Assembly: GCF_001612825.1 (NCBI RefSeq)
Contig: NZ_BDBE01000025.1
Coordinates: 248,001-312,000, forward strand
Source of the DNA: Nocardia caishijiensis NBRC 108228
GTDB lineage: Bacteria > Actinomycetota > Actinomycetes > Mycobacteriales > Mycobacteriaceae
Direction: 5' to 3'
DNA: 64,000 nt
A program made the position numbers and the translations under genes. The notes beneath the pieces are model-generated. The model ran no database searches, was not told the DNA's origin, and saw only the letters and a list, made by a program, of their open reading frames with translations. Below are positions 16,847 to 25,738 of the stretch, in pieces (the stretch's first letter is position 1; every line of letters starts with the position of its first letter).

Positions 16847-17757
16847 TGGGTCTGTTCGGCAAGAAGAAGCGCGCACCGCGCGAGGACGACGTCTACGACG
16901 AGGCCGCCGACTACGGCGACGACTACGCCGCGAGCGACTACGACGATTTCGCCGACTCCGACGACTACGACACCGACGAGTTCCACCGCCCCGACTTCGC
17001 GCACCTCGATTTCGACGACGCCCCGACCGACGAGCGCATCTACGGCAACTTCGACCACGCCCCCGACGCCGCCGCGGGGCCGTACGACATCACCGAAGTG
17101 ACCGACGACATGATCGCGCGGCGCCTCGATCTGGGTTCGGTCGTCATCCCGGTGCCCGACGGCGGGCAGTTGCAGGTGGAGATGAGCCCCGACGGCACCC
17201 CGCAGGCGGTGCACCTGGCCACCCAGCACGGCAGGCTGACCGTCGCCGCGTACGCCGCGCCGAAGTCGGCGGGGCAGTGGCGGCTCGTCGCGGCCGACCT
17301 GGCCGAGTCGCTGCGCGGCGACGGCGCGAGCGTGGCCATCGAGAAGGGGCCGTGGGGGCGTGAGGTGAAGGCGGTCACCGAGGGCGCCGACCTGCGCTTC
17401 ATCGGCGTCGACGGGCCGCGCTGGATGATCCGGCTGGTCGCGGCGGGCCCCTCGGGCGCGGTCGACGACCGCAGCCCGCTCATCACCGCCGCCAGGGCCG
17501 TGCTGGCCGACGCGGTGGTGCGGCGTGGCAGCGAGCCGCTGCCGGTGCGCGACCCGCTGCCCGTGGTGCTGCCCCAGGAGCTGGCCGAACAGCTCGCCGC
17601 GGCCCACCAGCAGCAGGTGCTCGCCCAGCAGCAGGCCTTGGCCGCGCAGGCGGCCGCCGCGCAGACTCCACCACCGTCGGCCCTGCCCCCGAAACTCCCC
17701 GACGAACCACGTCGTGGTGCCGACGGCTCGGCTATGCAGCAGCTGGGCCTGAACTAG
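16846..17757 (+). CDS. DUF3710 family protein
   Basis: A 303-residue soluble protein translationally coupled to dut (TAATG). It has a charged start (MGLFGKKKR), a strongly acidic Asp/Tyr-rich head (residues 10-55), then the DUF3710 core (RLDLGSVVIPVPDGGQLQVE ... RWMIRLVAAGPSG) and a Gln/Ala/Pro-rich tail. Function unknown; it is conserved next to dut in mycolata (Rv2696c). Confidence 0.9.
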   Translation: MGLFGKKKRAPREDDVYDEAADYGDDYAASDYDDFADSDDYDTDEFHRPDFAHLDFDDAPTDERIYGNFDHAPDAAAGPYDITEVTDDMIARRLDLGSVVIPVPDGGQLQVEMSPDGTPQAVHLATQHGRLTVAAYAAPKSAGQWRLVAADLAESLRGDGASVAIEKGPWGREVKAVTEGADLRFIGVDGPRWMIRLVAAGPSGAVDDRSPLITAARAVLADAVVRRGSEPLPVRDPLPVVLPQELAEQLAAAHQQQVLAQQQALAAQAAAAQTPPPSALPPKLPDEPRRGADGSAMQQLGLN

Positions 17758-17896
17758 GCCGTTCCGCCTCCCCGCGTGCTCGGCTCGGATTCAGGTGCGG
17801 GCGGAATCGCGTCGGCGGCAAGGCTGAGGTGCCAGGGGCGATGGCCGGTGCCCGGTGAGTTGCCCATGATCGCCGGAATCGGTTGTGCGGGTGTGC

Positions 17897-18622
17897 TCAC
17901 CGGGTCGCGGTGGTGCTGGTCGTGAGTGCGTGCAGTTGTGACAACCCGGCGTGTCCCAGGATGGCCGGGTCTGCTCCGAGTGCGTCCAGTGTCACTCGCC
18001 CCAGGGTGGCCGCCGGTAGGGTGGCTGCCCACTGTTCGGCGACGGCGATCGGGTGCACGGGGTCGTCGTCGGCGCCGATCACCGCGACCGGCACGGGGCA
18101 GGCGGCCAGTTCCTCGACGGTCGGCCAGGAGTAGGCGGCGGCCTCGTCCAGCGCCTGCGGCAGGTCCGGCCACTGGCCGCGCCAGGACTGGGTGAGGGCG
18201 TCGGCCAGCCAGCGCGGGCTCGACGCGCGCATGCGGGCGATCACGGCCTCCAGACCGTCGGCGCGAAGTTGCCCGGCGGTTGCCGAGGCGCTGAGCGCGG
18301 CGGGACACGAGGTGGTTTCCCGGCCCGTCCAGGCGGGTAATGCTGTGATGACACCGACAACCGCTGCGGGGTGTCCGATGGCCCACTCCAGGGCGATCGC
18401 GGCACCAAGCGAGATTCCGGCGGCCACGACCGGTCCGCGTGCGGCGGCGGTGTGCAAAGCCGCGGTACAGCTCGCGATCACGGCTTTCGGGTCGGGTTCG
18501 ACGGCCCGAAATTCCAGGCCGTGCGCGGCCGAGGCGGGTCCGAACGCACGGGCTGCGAAATCGGCGTCGGAGCCGGTTCCGGGCAGGGCGACCACGGTGA
18601 CCTGGGGTGGGGTGCGCAACAC
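17897..18622 (-). CDS. alpha/beta hydrolase
   Basis: 241 residues. The nucleophile elbow is GISLG in VVAAGISLGAAIALEW, the acid is probably in VIGADDDPVHP and the His in ILGHAGLSQL, so the triad is complete. The N-terminus VTVVALPGTGSDADFAARAF carries the oxyanion region. Substrate unknown; it corresponds in position to Rv2695. GTG 18622 is chosen because TACGCT lies 6 bases before it; an ATG at 18676 would add 18 unrelated residues. Divergent from the OB-fold gene. Confidence 0.85.
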   Translation of the reverse strand: MLRTPPQVTVVALPGTGSDADFAARAFGPASAAHGLEFRAVEPDPKAVIASCTAALHTAAARGPVVAAGISLGAAIALEWAIGHPAAVVGVITALPAWTGRETTSCPAALSASATAGQLRADGLEAVIARMRASSPRWLADALTQSWRGQWPDLPQALDEAAAYSWPTVEELAACPVPVAVIGADDDPVHPIAVAEQWAATLPAATLGRVTLDALGADPAILGHAGLSQLHALTTSTTATR

Positions 18623-18628
18623 GGACCG

Positions 18629-18634
18629 AGCGTA
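18629..18634 (-). promoter_or_regulatory. -10 element of a leaderless promoter
   Basis: Minus strand TACGCT, 6-base spacer, GTG 18622. Confidence 0.55.
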
Positions 18635-18695
18635 GCGGCCCGGCGTTTGCCCATCTACAGTGGCGTTGAAGGCCAACTAGCGGGAGAAGCGTGCC

Positions 18696-19103
18696 ATGTC
18701 GTCATCCACGGGCTCACACAGATCGGGATCGGGCCCGGACTCGGGATATTTTCGTCGACTCGGACGCCGCCTGACGGCCGATATCGATCAGCTCGACGCC
18801 GAGGAACTGGCCGAGACCGCCGACGCCTCGGGCGCCCGACGCGCCAAAGACTGTTGTCGCGGCGAGGAAGCCACCATCGTCGGCAGGCTGCGCAGTGTCG
18901 AGGCCTGTCCGAAAGCCGCCGGTGCCACCGTGCAGGCCGAGTTCTTCGACGGCACCGACGCCATCACCTTGGTCTGGATCGGACGCAGGCGCATCCCGGG
19001 CATCGAACCGGGCAGGCGCATCCTCGTGCGCGGCCGGGTCGGCGATCGCGACGGCCGCAAAGTGATCTTCAACCCCTACTACGAATTGCGCGGGAACAGC
19101 TGA
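18696..19103 (+). CDS. OB-fold nucleic-acid-binding protein
   Basis: A 135-residue protein with a Ser/Gly-rich head, a helical segment (YFRRLGRRLTADIDQLDAEE) and a C-terminal OB-fold (about residues 57-130: EATIVGRLRSVEACP, VQAEFFDGTDAITLVWIGRR, RILVRGRVGDRDGRKVIFNP) like that in RecG or tRNA-anticodon-binding domains. Probably binds single-stranded nucleic acid. It matches Rv2694c and is followed after 3 bases by DUF3159, forming an operon. ATG 18696 has GGAGAAG upstream. Confidence 0.85.
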   Translation: MSSSTGSHRSGSGPDSGYFRRLGRRLTADIDQLDAEELAETADASGARRAKDCCRGEEATIVGRLRSVEACPKAAGATVQAEFFDGTDAITLVWIGRRRIPGIEPGRRILVRGRVGDRDGRKVIFNPYYELRGNS

Positions 19104-19106
19104 CGT

Positions 19107-19844
19107 ATGCCCTCCAGCGACGAGTACCGCTCCATCGCGGACCCTGAAGCCACCGTTGCCCTCCCGGTGGTCACCGGCGACCCGGTCGACCCCGAGGTCG
19201 ACGAGGAGACCGCCGAGGCCGAGCAGACCCTGCTCGAGCAACTCGGCGGCATCAGCGGCCTGATCTATTCCACCCTGCCGGTGCTCGTGTTCGTCCCGGT
19301 GAACACCTTCGCCGGGCTCACCGCCGCCATCTGGGCCGCCCTCGGCGTGGCCGCGGGCGTGCTGATCTGGCGGCTCGTCCAGCGCAGCCCCGTGCAGCCC
19401 GCCATCTCGGGTTTCCTCGGCGTCGGCGTATGCGCGTTCATCGCCCACCGAGTGGGTGAGGCCAAGGGCTTCTTCCTGTTCGGGATCTACACCAGCCTCG
19501 TCTACGCGGGTGTGTTCGCGCTGTCGATCCTGTTCCGCTGGCCGCTGGTCGGGGTGATCTGGGGCGCGCTCAACGGCCACGGCACCGCCTGGCGCACCGA
19601 TCCCCGGGTGCGCAAGCTCTACGACCTGGCCACCGTCGTGTGGGTCGTCGTGTTCGGTGCCCGCTACCTGGTGCAGTCCCAGCTCTACGACACCGACCAC
19701 ACCACCTGGCTCGCCGTCGCGCGCATCGCGATGGGCTGGCCGTTGACGGCGGTGGCCCTGGTGGTCACGGTGTGGGCGGTACGTCGCGCGGGTCACCTGC
19801 CCGCCGACAAGTCCGCTGCCCGAAGGGATTCCGCTTCCGCCTGA
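19107..19844 (+). CDS. DUF3159 family membrane protein
   Basis: A 245-residue integral membrane protein with about six hydrophobic segments after an acidic ~45-residue head. Typical features include LLEQLGGISGLIYSTLPVLV, RSPVQPAISGFLGVGVCAFI, GFFLFGIYTSLVYAGVFALS and WPLVGVIWG. Function unknown; the tight pairing with the OB-fold gene is kept from mycobacteria (Rv2693c) to nocardiae. Confidence 0.9.
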   Translation: MPSSDEYRSIADPEATVALPVVTGDPVDPEVDEETAEAEQTLLEQLGGISGLIYSTLPVLVFVPVNTFAGLTAAIWAALGVAAGVLIWRLVQRSPVQPAISGFLGVGVCAFIAHRVGEAKGFFLFGIYTSLVYAGVFALSILFRWPLVGVIWGALNGHGTAWRTDPRVRKLYDLATVVWVVVFGARYLVQSQLYDTDHTTWLAVARIAMGWPLTAVALVVTVWAVRRAGHLPADKSAARRDSASA

Positions 19845-19920
19845 GGGTGGGTAGGGGTACCGCCGGAGGTGGGGAACTACCCACCCTGGGGTGCCTGGTT
19901 GCCGCCGCCTGTTCGTCGCA

Positions 19921-19952
19921 CGATCAATGCATACCGAATTACGCAGTGATCG
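19921..19952. promoter_or_regulatory. inverted repeat upstream of the alternative sigma gene
   Basis: CGATCA (19921-19926) and TGATCG (19947-19952) form an inverted repeat 18 bases before the ATG at 19970, overlapping the probable promoter and ribosome-site region. It may be an operator or leader hairpin; no family can be assigned. Confidence 0.3.
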
Positions 19953-19969
19953 TGAGAGGACCGGCGACC

Positions 19970-20590
19970 ATGATGGCAACCGAGCACCGTGCAAGCGCGA
20001 CTTCCAAGGCCGGCCCGGCGCAGTCGGAGAGCAAGCGCATCGCCGCCGAGCTCGACGCCCTGATCGGTCCCGCCGCGCGCGGCGACCGCGACGCGATCGC
20101 CGAGATCCTGCGTCTGGTCCACCCGCTGGTCCGCCGTTACTGCTCGGCGCGGATGGGCGCCACCGGCCACCTCACGGTCACCGCCGACGATGTCACCCAG
20201 GAAGTCCTGATCGCCACCGTCGCCGCCATTCCGCGCTACCGCGACCAGGGCAAATCCTTCCTGGCCTTCGTGTACGGCATCGCCGCCAACAAGGTGTCCG
20301 ACGCCTTCCGCCGCGGCAAGCACACCGCGTATCCGATGGCCGAGATGCCCGACACGGCCAGTGCCGAAGCGGGCCCGGAGGAGTGGGCGCTGGCCTTCGA
20401 ACGCCGTGCCAGCACCCGCGAACTGATGCAGGTGCTCGCCCCGAATCACCGGGAGGTGCTGATGATGCGGATCGTGCTCGGCTGGAGCGCCGCGCAGACC
20501 GCCGAGGCCATCGGCACCAGCCCCGGCGTGGTCCGGGTGATGCAGCACCGCGCGCTCAACAAGTTGCGCGCGCAGCTCGCCGCCGCCTGA
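19970..20590 (+). CDS. ECF-like sigma factor of the ShbA/SigD type
   Basis: A 206-residue sigma-70 family factor. Region 2 is at about residues 55-115 (DVTQEVLIATVAAIPRYRDQ, FLAFVYGIAANKVSDAFRR); region 4 is at about 150-200 (VLAPNHREVLMMRIVLGWSA, TSPGVVRVMQHRALNKLRAQ). The region 2 block closely resembles M. tuberculosis SigD and Streptomyces ShbA, which drives the principal sigma gene in Streptomyces. ATG 19970 follows GAGAGGA. No anti-sigma gene is adjacent. In M. tuberculosis DUF3159 and ceoC are neighbours, so this gene is an addition here. The call is firm; its regulon is unknown. Confidence 0.87.
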   Translation: MMATEHRASATSKAGPAQSESKRIAAELDALIGPAARGDRDAIAEILRLVHPLVRRYCSARMGATGHLTVTADDVTQEVLIATVAAIPRYRDQGKSFLAFVYGIAANKVSDAFRRGKHTAYPMAEMPDTASAEAGPEEWALAFERRASTRELMQVLAPNHREVLMMRIVLGWSAAQTAEAIGTSPGVVRVMQHRALNKLRAQLAAA

Positions 20591-20598
20591 GTCTCAGG

Positions 20599-21270
20599 TC
20601 AGGGCCGGATGCCGTGTCCGGCCAGGGTGAGCCGCAGGTCCTCCTCGGCTTCCACCGAGGTGACGAACAGCAGTTCGTCGTCGCCTTCGAACGGGTCGTC
20701 GGCCTGGGGCACGATCACCCGGCCGCCGCGCAGGATCGTCACCAGCGCGGTGTCGCGCGGTAGCACCAGGCTGCGCACTGGTTTACCGGCCAGCTGGGTG
20801 TCGGCGGGCAGGGTGATCTCGACGAGATTGGCCTGGCCCTGACGCAGGGTCATCAGCCGCACCAGATCACCCACCGACACCGCCTCCTCCACCAGCGAGG
20901 CGAGCAGCCGAGGTGTCGACACCGCCACGTCCACACCCCAGGACTCGTCGAAGAGCCATTCGTTGCGCGGATCGTTCACCCGGGCAACCACCCGGCGCAC
21001 CCCGAACTCGGTCTTGGCCAGCAGACTGTGGACCAGGTTGGCCTTGTCGTCGCCGGTGGCCGCGATCACCACCTCGTAGGTTTCCAGTCCCGCGTTCTCG
21101 AGCAGCGACAGCTCGCAGGCGTCGGCGTGCACCCAGACCGCGTCGGGGATCGCGGGCGGGTCGATGTGGTCGAGCTGACGTTCCAGCAGCATCACCCGAT
21201 GCCCGCCGCGCAGCAGTTCCCTCGCGATCGAGCGCCCCACGGCGCCCGCCCCGGCAATGGCAACCTTCAT
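20599..21270 (-). CDS. ceoC: TrkA-family potassium uptake regulator CeoC
   Basis: A 223-residue RCK protein: Rossmann RCK-N domain with GAGAVGRSIARELL (NAD(H)-binding loop) and an acidic residue in LLERQ, then an RCK-C domain at about residues 135-218 (LVEITLPADTQLAGKPVRSL ... DDELLFVTSVEAEEDLR). It gates a K+ transporter from the cytoplasmic side. The start lies 2 bases after the ceoB stop, so the two are co-translated and likely form a hetero-octamer, as Rv2692/Rv2691. Confidence 0.92.
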   Translation of the reverse strand: MKVAIAGAGAVGRSIARELLRGGHRVMLLERQLDHIDPPAIPDAVWVHADACELSLLENAGLETYEVVIAATGDDKANLVHSLLAKTEFGVRRVVARVNDPRNEWLFDESWGVDVAVSTPRLLASLVEEAVSVGDLVRLMTLRQGQANLVEITLPADTQLAGKPVRSLVLPRDTALVTILRGGRVIVPQADDPFEGDDELLFVTSVEAEEDLRLTLAGHGIRP

Positions 21271-21272
21271 GT

Positions 21273-21938
21273 TCAGTCCTCGCTCAGGGGAGCCTTGGCC
21301 GCCAGCGCGACCACCTCACCGACACTGCCGGAGGTGGCCGCGACGTACACCACGTCGTCGGCCTGCACCACCGTCTTGGACTCGGGCAGCAGACCCCGGC
21401 CGAAGCGCAGCAGGAACGCCACTCGCACGCCGAGGTCGCGTTCGAGGTCGCGCACGGTGCGCCCGAACCAGTCCTCGTGCAGCGTGAGCTGGGTGACGGC
21501 CACCGCGCCGGTCGGTTCGCGCCAGGTGGTCGTGGAGTTGTCGCCGATCAGGGTGCGCAGGAATCGGTCGGTGGTCCACGGCACGGTGGCGATGGTCGGG
21601 ATGCCGAGCCGCTCGTACACCTCGGCGCGTTTGGCGTCGTAGATCCGGGCGACCACGCGTTCCACGCCGAACATCTCCCTGGCCACCCGCGCGGAGATGA
21701 TGTTGGAGTTGTCGCCCGAGGACACCGCCGCGAAGGCGTCGGCGCGTTCGATGCCCGCGCGGGTCAACACATCACGGTCGAAGCCGACGCCGATCACTTC
21801 CTGCCCGGTGAAGCCCTCACCGAGTCGGCGGAAGGCGCTGGGATCACGGTCGATCACCGTGACCTCGTGACCCACCCGGGTCAAGGCGCGGGCCAGCGAC
21901 GACCCGACGCGCCCACACCCCATGATCACTACGTACAC
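21273..21938 (-). CDS. ceoB: TrkA-family potassium uptake regulator CeoB
   Basis: A 221-residue RCK protein: MGCGRVGSSLARALTRVGHE with the GxGxxG nucleotide loop, the acidic residue in VIDRD, ISARVAREMFGVERVVARIY, and an RCK-C half (LTLHEDWFGRTVRDLERDLG, LPESKTVVQADDVVYVAA). First gene of the ceoB-ceoC pair. The start is GTG 21938 (VYVVIMGCG), since the frame stays open far upstream without homology. It diverges from the APC transporter gene across 174 bases; in mycobacteria this arrangement is the same. Confidence 0.92.
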   Translation of the reverse strand: MYVVIMGCGRVGSSLARALTRVGHEVTVIDRDPSAFRRLGEGFTGQEVIGVGFDRDVLTRAGIERADAFAAVSSGDNSNIISARVAREMFGVERVVARIYDAKRAEVYERLGIPTIATVPWTTDRFLRTLIGDNSTTTWREPTGAVAVTQLTLHEDWFGRTVRDLERDLGVRVAFLLRFGRGLLPESKTVVQADDVVYVAATSGSVGEVVALAAKAPLSED

Positions 21939-22099
21939 CGTGCACCCTCGTTCCTTGCCGAACCCGTGGCGTCCGGCTTGGACCGTACCCGCCGGAGCTT
22001 CCCCCGCCCAGTTTCCCCCTGGCGAGGCGGCGCAAACAACCTCGACACCCCCGGTCGGTTGCCACGTCACGTGAGCGCGAACACATCGATCATCCCGTC

Positions 22100-22105
22100 T
22101 ATGCT
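22100..22105 (+). promoter_or_regulatory. -10 element of a leaderless promoter (APC transporter)
   Basis: TATGCT, 7 bases, GTG 22113. The nearby ATG 22101 lies inside this hexamer and would not be transcribed from it. Confidence 0.55.
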
Positions 22106-22112
22106 CAGCCCG

Positions 22113-24110
22113 GTGTCCAAGTTGACGACGGCGGCCAAACGCGTGCTGCTGGGCAGGCCATTCCGCAGTGACTCGCTCGGCCATACCTTGTTGCCCAAAC
22201 GGATCGCGCTCCCGGTGTTCGCCTCCGACGCGATGTCCTCGGTGGCCTACGCGCCGGAGGAGATCTTCCTGGTGCTGGCGGCGGCGGGCATCTCCGCGTA
22301 CATGTACGCACCGTGGGTCGGTCTCGCCGTGGCGGTGGTGATGGCGGTGGTCGTCGCCAGTTACCGGCAGAACGTGCGCGCCTACCCGTCCGGCGGCGGC
22401 GACTACGAGGTCGCCACGGTGAATCTCGGCCCGACCGCCGGGCTCACGGTCGGTAGCGCCCTGCTCGTCGACTATGTGCTCACGGTGGCGGTGTCGATCT
22501 CGTCGGCCGCCTCGAACATCGGCTCGGCCATTCCGTTCGTCAACACGCACAAGGTGCTGTTCGCGGTCGTCGCCATCGCGGTGCTCACGGCCATCAACCT
22601 GCGTGGTGTCCGCGAGTCGGGCACGGCTTTCGCGATTCCCACCTACGCCTTCATCTTCGGCATGTTCGTGATGCTCGGTTGGGGCCTGTTCCGGACCTAC
22701 GTGCTCGGTGACGACATCCAGGCCGTCTCCGCCGGTTTCGGGCTCCAGGCCGAGGACGAACACCTCTACGGCCTGGCCTTCGCCTTCCTGATCGCGCGCG
22801 CGTTCTCCTCCGGCTGTGCGGCGCTGACCGGTGTCGAGGCGATCAGCAACGGCGTGCCCGCTTTCCGTAAGCCCAAGTCGCGCAATGCCGCGACCACCCT
22901 GCTGATGCTGGGAACCATCGCCGTCGTGCTGCTGATGGGCATCATCATCCTGGCGCAGAAGATCGGGGTCGTCTACGCCCACGACACCGCGAACCTGATC
23001 GGCGCGCCCGCCGATTACCACCAGAAGACGCTGATCGCCCAGATCGCCGAAACCGTCTTCCACGGCTTCCCCATCGGCTTCTTCTTCATCACCATCGTCA
23101 CCGCCCTGATCCTGGTGCTGGCCGCCAACACCGCGTTCAACGGGTTCCCGGTGCTCGGTTCGATCCTCGCCCAGGACCGCTACCTGCCGCGTCAGCTGCA
23201 CACCCGGGGCGACCGGCTGGCGTTCTCCAACGGCATCCTGTTCCTCTCCGGCGCCGCCATCGCGTTCGTGGTGCTGTTCGACGCCGAGGTCACCAAGCTG
23301 ATCCAGCTCTACATCGTCGGTGTGTTCGTGTCCTTCGTGCTCAGCCAGACCGGCATGTTGCGGCACTGGACCCGGTTGTTGCGCAAGGAGACCGACCCGC
23401 AGGAGCGGTCGCGGATGAAGCGCTCGCGCGTCATCAACGCCATCGGCCTCACCCTCACCGGCACCGTGTTGGTGATCGTGCTCATCACCAAGTTCTTCGC
23501 GGGCGCCTACATCGCCATCATCACGATGGTCGCGATCTTCATCGTGATGAAGCTGATCCACAAGCACTACGACTCGGTGGCCCGCGAACTCGACGAATCC
23601 GATTGGGACGGGGTGCTGCCCAGCCGCACCCACTCCATCGTGCTGGTGTCGAAACTGCATCTGCCCACGCGCCGGGCACTGGCCTACGCGCGGGCCACGC
23701 GCCCCGACACCCTCGAGGCGGTGACGGTGAACGTCGACGACGCCGACACCCGCAAGCTCGTGCGCGAATGGGAGAACAGCGAGATCAACGTGCCGCTCAA
23801 GGTGGTCGAGTCGCCCTATCGCGAGGTCACCAAGCCGGTGCTCGAGTACGTGAAGCGGGTCCGCAAGGACGCGCCGCGCGACGTGGTCACCGTGTTCATC
23901 CCCGAGTACGTGGTCGGTCACTGGTGGGAGCAGGTGCTGCACAACCAGTCGGCGTTGCGGTTGAAGGGCCGGTTGCTGTTCGAACCGGGTGTGATGGTGA
24001 CGAGTGTGCCCTGGCAGTTGTCGTCCTCGACGCGGGCCAAACAGGTGGCGGAGGTGAACGCGCCGGGCTCGGTGCGTCGCGGGTTCGACCGGCCGGAGCG
24101 GCGCGAGTGA
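22113..24110 (+). CDS. APC-superfamily permease
   Basis: A 665-residue transporter: about 12 membrane helices (residues 40-480), then a soluble C-terminal domain of ~150 residues (SIVLVSKLHLPTRRALAYAR ... VVTVFIPEYVVGHWWEQVLH). The start of the membrane part, LPVFASDAMSSVAYAPEEIF, and YPSGGGDYEVA are typical of KimA/YdaO-type potassium symporters and their amino-acid permease relatives. Divergence from ceoB/ceoC supports a role in K+ uptake, but substrate is not proven. Synteny with Rv2690c. GTG 22113 chosen for its leaderless promoter. Confidence 0.88.
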   Translation: MSKLTTAAKRVLLGRPFRSDSLGHTLLPKRIALPVFASDAMSSVAYAPEEIFLVLAAAGISAYMYAPWVGLAVAVVMAVVVASYRQNVRAYPSGGGDYEVATVNLGPTAGLTVGSALLVDYVLTVAVSISSAASNIGSAIPFVNTHKVLFAVVAIAVLTAINLRGVRESGTAFAIPTYAFIFGMFVMLGWGLFRTYVLGDDIQAVSAGFGLQAEDEHLYGLAFAFLIARAFSSGCAALTGVEAISNGVPAFRKPKSRNAATTLLMLGTIAVVLLMGIIILAQKIGVVYAHDTANLIGAPADYHQKTLIAQIAETVFHGFPIGFFFITIVTALILVLAANTAFNGFPVLGSILAQDRYLPRQLHTRGDRLAFSNGILFLSGAAIAFVVLFDAEVTKLIQLYIVGVFVSFVLSQTGMLRHWTRLLRKETDPQERSRMKRSRVINAIGLTLTGTVLVIVLITKFFAGAYIAIITMVAIFIVMKLIHKHYDSVARELDESDWDGVLPSRTHSIVLVSKLHLPTRRALAYARATRPDTLEAVTVNVDDADTRKLVREWENSEINVPLKVVESPYREVTKPVLEYVKRVRKDAPRDVVTVFIPEYVVGHWWEQVLHNQSALRLKGRLLFEPGVMVTSVPWQLSSSTRAKQVAEVNAPGSVRRGFDRPERRE

Positions 24111-24141
24111 GCGTGCCCCGGCCGACAACGGAAGTGGGTGT

Positions 24142-25500
24142 GTGGCTGTGAGTGACTGGCGCGGACAGGAATTCGAGGTGCGCCTCGGTGCGCCCGGGCA
24201 CGGCGGGTTCTGCGTGGGCCGCCACGAGGGCCGAGTGGTGTTCGTGCGCCACGGTCTACCCGGTGAGTTGGTGCGCGCCCGCGTCACCGAGGACCGTGGT
24301 GGTTCGTTCTGTCGGGCCGACGCGGTCGAGATCATCGAGGCCTCCGCCGATCGTGTCCCCGCGACCTGTCCCGTGTCGGGTCCGGGTGGGGCTGGGTGCT
24401 GCGATTTCTCCTTCGCGACCCCCGCCGCCCAGCGCGCCCTCAAGGCGACCGTGGTGGCCGAGCAACTGCGCAGGCTGGCCGGGATCGAGCGCGAGATCGA
24501 GGTCGAACCGATCGGCGAGGAGGTCGTCGGCGGCTGGCGCACCCGGGTGCGCCTGGTGGTCGACGCGGCCGGTCGCGCGGGTGTGCACCGTTACCGCAGC
24601 ACCGAGGTGATCCCGGACCTGCGCTGTCCGCAGCCGGTATCGGGCGCACTCGACGGGGTGGCGCAGCGATCGTGGACCCCCGGCGCCGACCTGGTGATCG
24701 CCGTGGACGGTGACGGCGTCCGCCACCTCGTCGAGCTGGCTCCGGCCGCCGAGGCGGACCGCCCGGGTACCCGCCCCGCCACCCCGCGCGGCGGGTCCCG
24801 AGGACGTGGGCAACGTCCCGCCCGGCACCGAGAATCCGGCCGCCCCGTCGCCGACGACCGTGGCGCGGTCCGTGACCGGGCCGCCGCCCGTAAGTCCGCG
24901 ACCAACGCGCCGCGCGAGGAATGGGTGCTGGCGGGCAGCGGCCGGGCCGTCGAATACGTGGCGGGCCGCCGCTGGGAACTGTCGGCCACCGGGTTCTGGC
25001 AGGCGCATCACGGTGCGGCGCAATGCTATTCGGATCTGGTCGCCGAATGGTCGGGGCTGGAACCTGGCGGTTCGGGCTGGGATCTCTACAGCGGTGTCGG
25101 TGTCTTCGCGGCGCGGCTGGGGGAGCAGACCGGGCAGACGGGCGCGGTGTCGGCGGTGGAATCGGCCCGCTCCGCGGTCGCCGACGGTACGGCCGCGTTG
25201 CGGGACCTGCCGTGGGTGCGGTTGCGGGCGGGCCGGGTCGAACGCTGGGCTCGCGAGGCCACCTCCACCCCCGACGTGGTCGTCCTCGACCCGCCCCGCG
25301 CGGGCGCGGGCAAGGAGGTCGTGGCCGCCGTCGCCGACGCCGACCCCCGCCGTATCGTCCACATCGGTTGCGATCCTGCCTCATTCGCGCGCGACCTGGG
25401 GTTGTACCTCGACGCGGGCTACCACCTGGCCGAGTTGCGTGCGTTCGACGCCTTCCCGGCCACTCACCACGTGGAATGCGTCGCCTTACTCGACCGCTGA
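24142..25500 (+). CDS. class I SAM-dependent RNA methyltransferase with TRAM domain
   Basis: A 452-residue enzyme of the TrmA/RlmD family, which makes 5-methyluridine in rRNA or tRNA. An N-terminal TRAM domain (about 5-65: EFEVRLGAPGHGGFCVGRHE) precedes a central region and the Rossmann core (DLYSGVGVFAARLGE, VVVLDPPRAGAGKEV). The catalytic Cys is in VHIGCDPASFARDL. A low-complexity Arg/Gly/Pro insert of about 55 residues (DNA 24750-24915) separates the halves. Four Cys near residues 76-88 (CPVSGPGGAGCCDF) could be a partial iron-sulfur site. Counterpart of Rv2689c. The GTG start follows the permease by 31 bases, so probably an operon. Confidence 0.9.
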   Translation: MAVSDWRGQEFEVRLGAPGHGGFCVGRHEGRVVFVRHGLPGELVRARVTEDRGGSFCRADAVEIIEASADRVPATCPVSGPGGAGCCDFSFATPAAQRALKATVVAEQLRRLAGIEREIEVEPIGEEVVGGWRTRVRLVVDAAGRAGVHRYRSTEVIPDLRCPQPVSGALDGVAQRSWTPGADLVIAVDGDGVRHLVELAPAAEADRPGTRPATPRGGSRGRGQRPARHRESGRPVADDRGAVRDRAAARKSATNAPREEWVLAGSGRAVEYVAGRRWELSATGFWQAHHGAAQCYSDLVAEWSGLEPGGSGWDLYSGVGVFAARLGEQTGQTGAVSAVESARSAVADGTAALRDLPWVRLRAGRVERWAREATSTPDVVVLDPPRAGAGKEVVAAVADADPRRIVHIGCDPASFARDLGLYLDAGYHLAELRAFDAFPATHHVECVALLDR

Positions 25501-25738
25501 CGCCCGGCGACCGCATCGGATCAACGCCTCCTGAGCTGCCGTGCGCCAGTTCCCGTCGGTTCGTAGGGGAAGGCGCGATGCCGGGCTCGGCGGCTGCTCG
25601 ACATCTACAGGGCTCGATGTGCGGGTCTGGTCGACATGCACTTGGACCTGATCGACGCCGCTGAACCGGCCGCAGCAGTTCATGTGAGGCGAACTCCGAC
25701 GGTCGATCCCATGCTGCCCGCTGGACGCGTGGACGCTG

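Noticed and set aside
21273..24542. A minus-strand open frame of over 1,000 codons opposite the APC transporter
   Set aside because: Only the part up to 21938 codes for CeoB. The rest is the mirror of the transporter gene: GC-rich codons leave antisense frames open. The translation there is His/Asp/Arg-rich and matches nothing.
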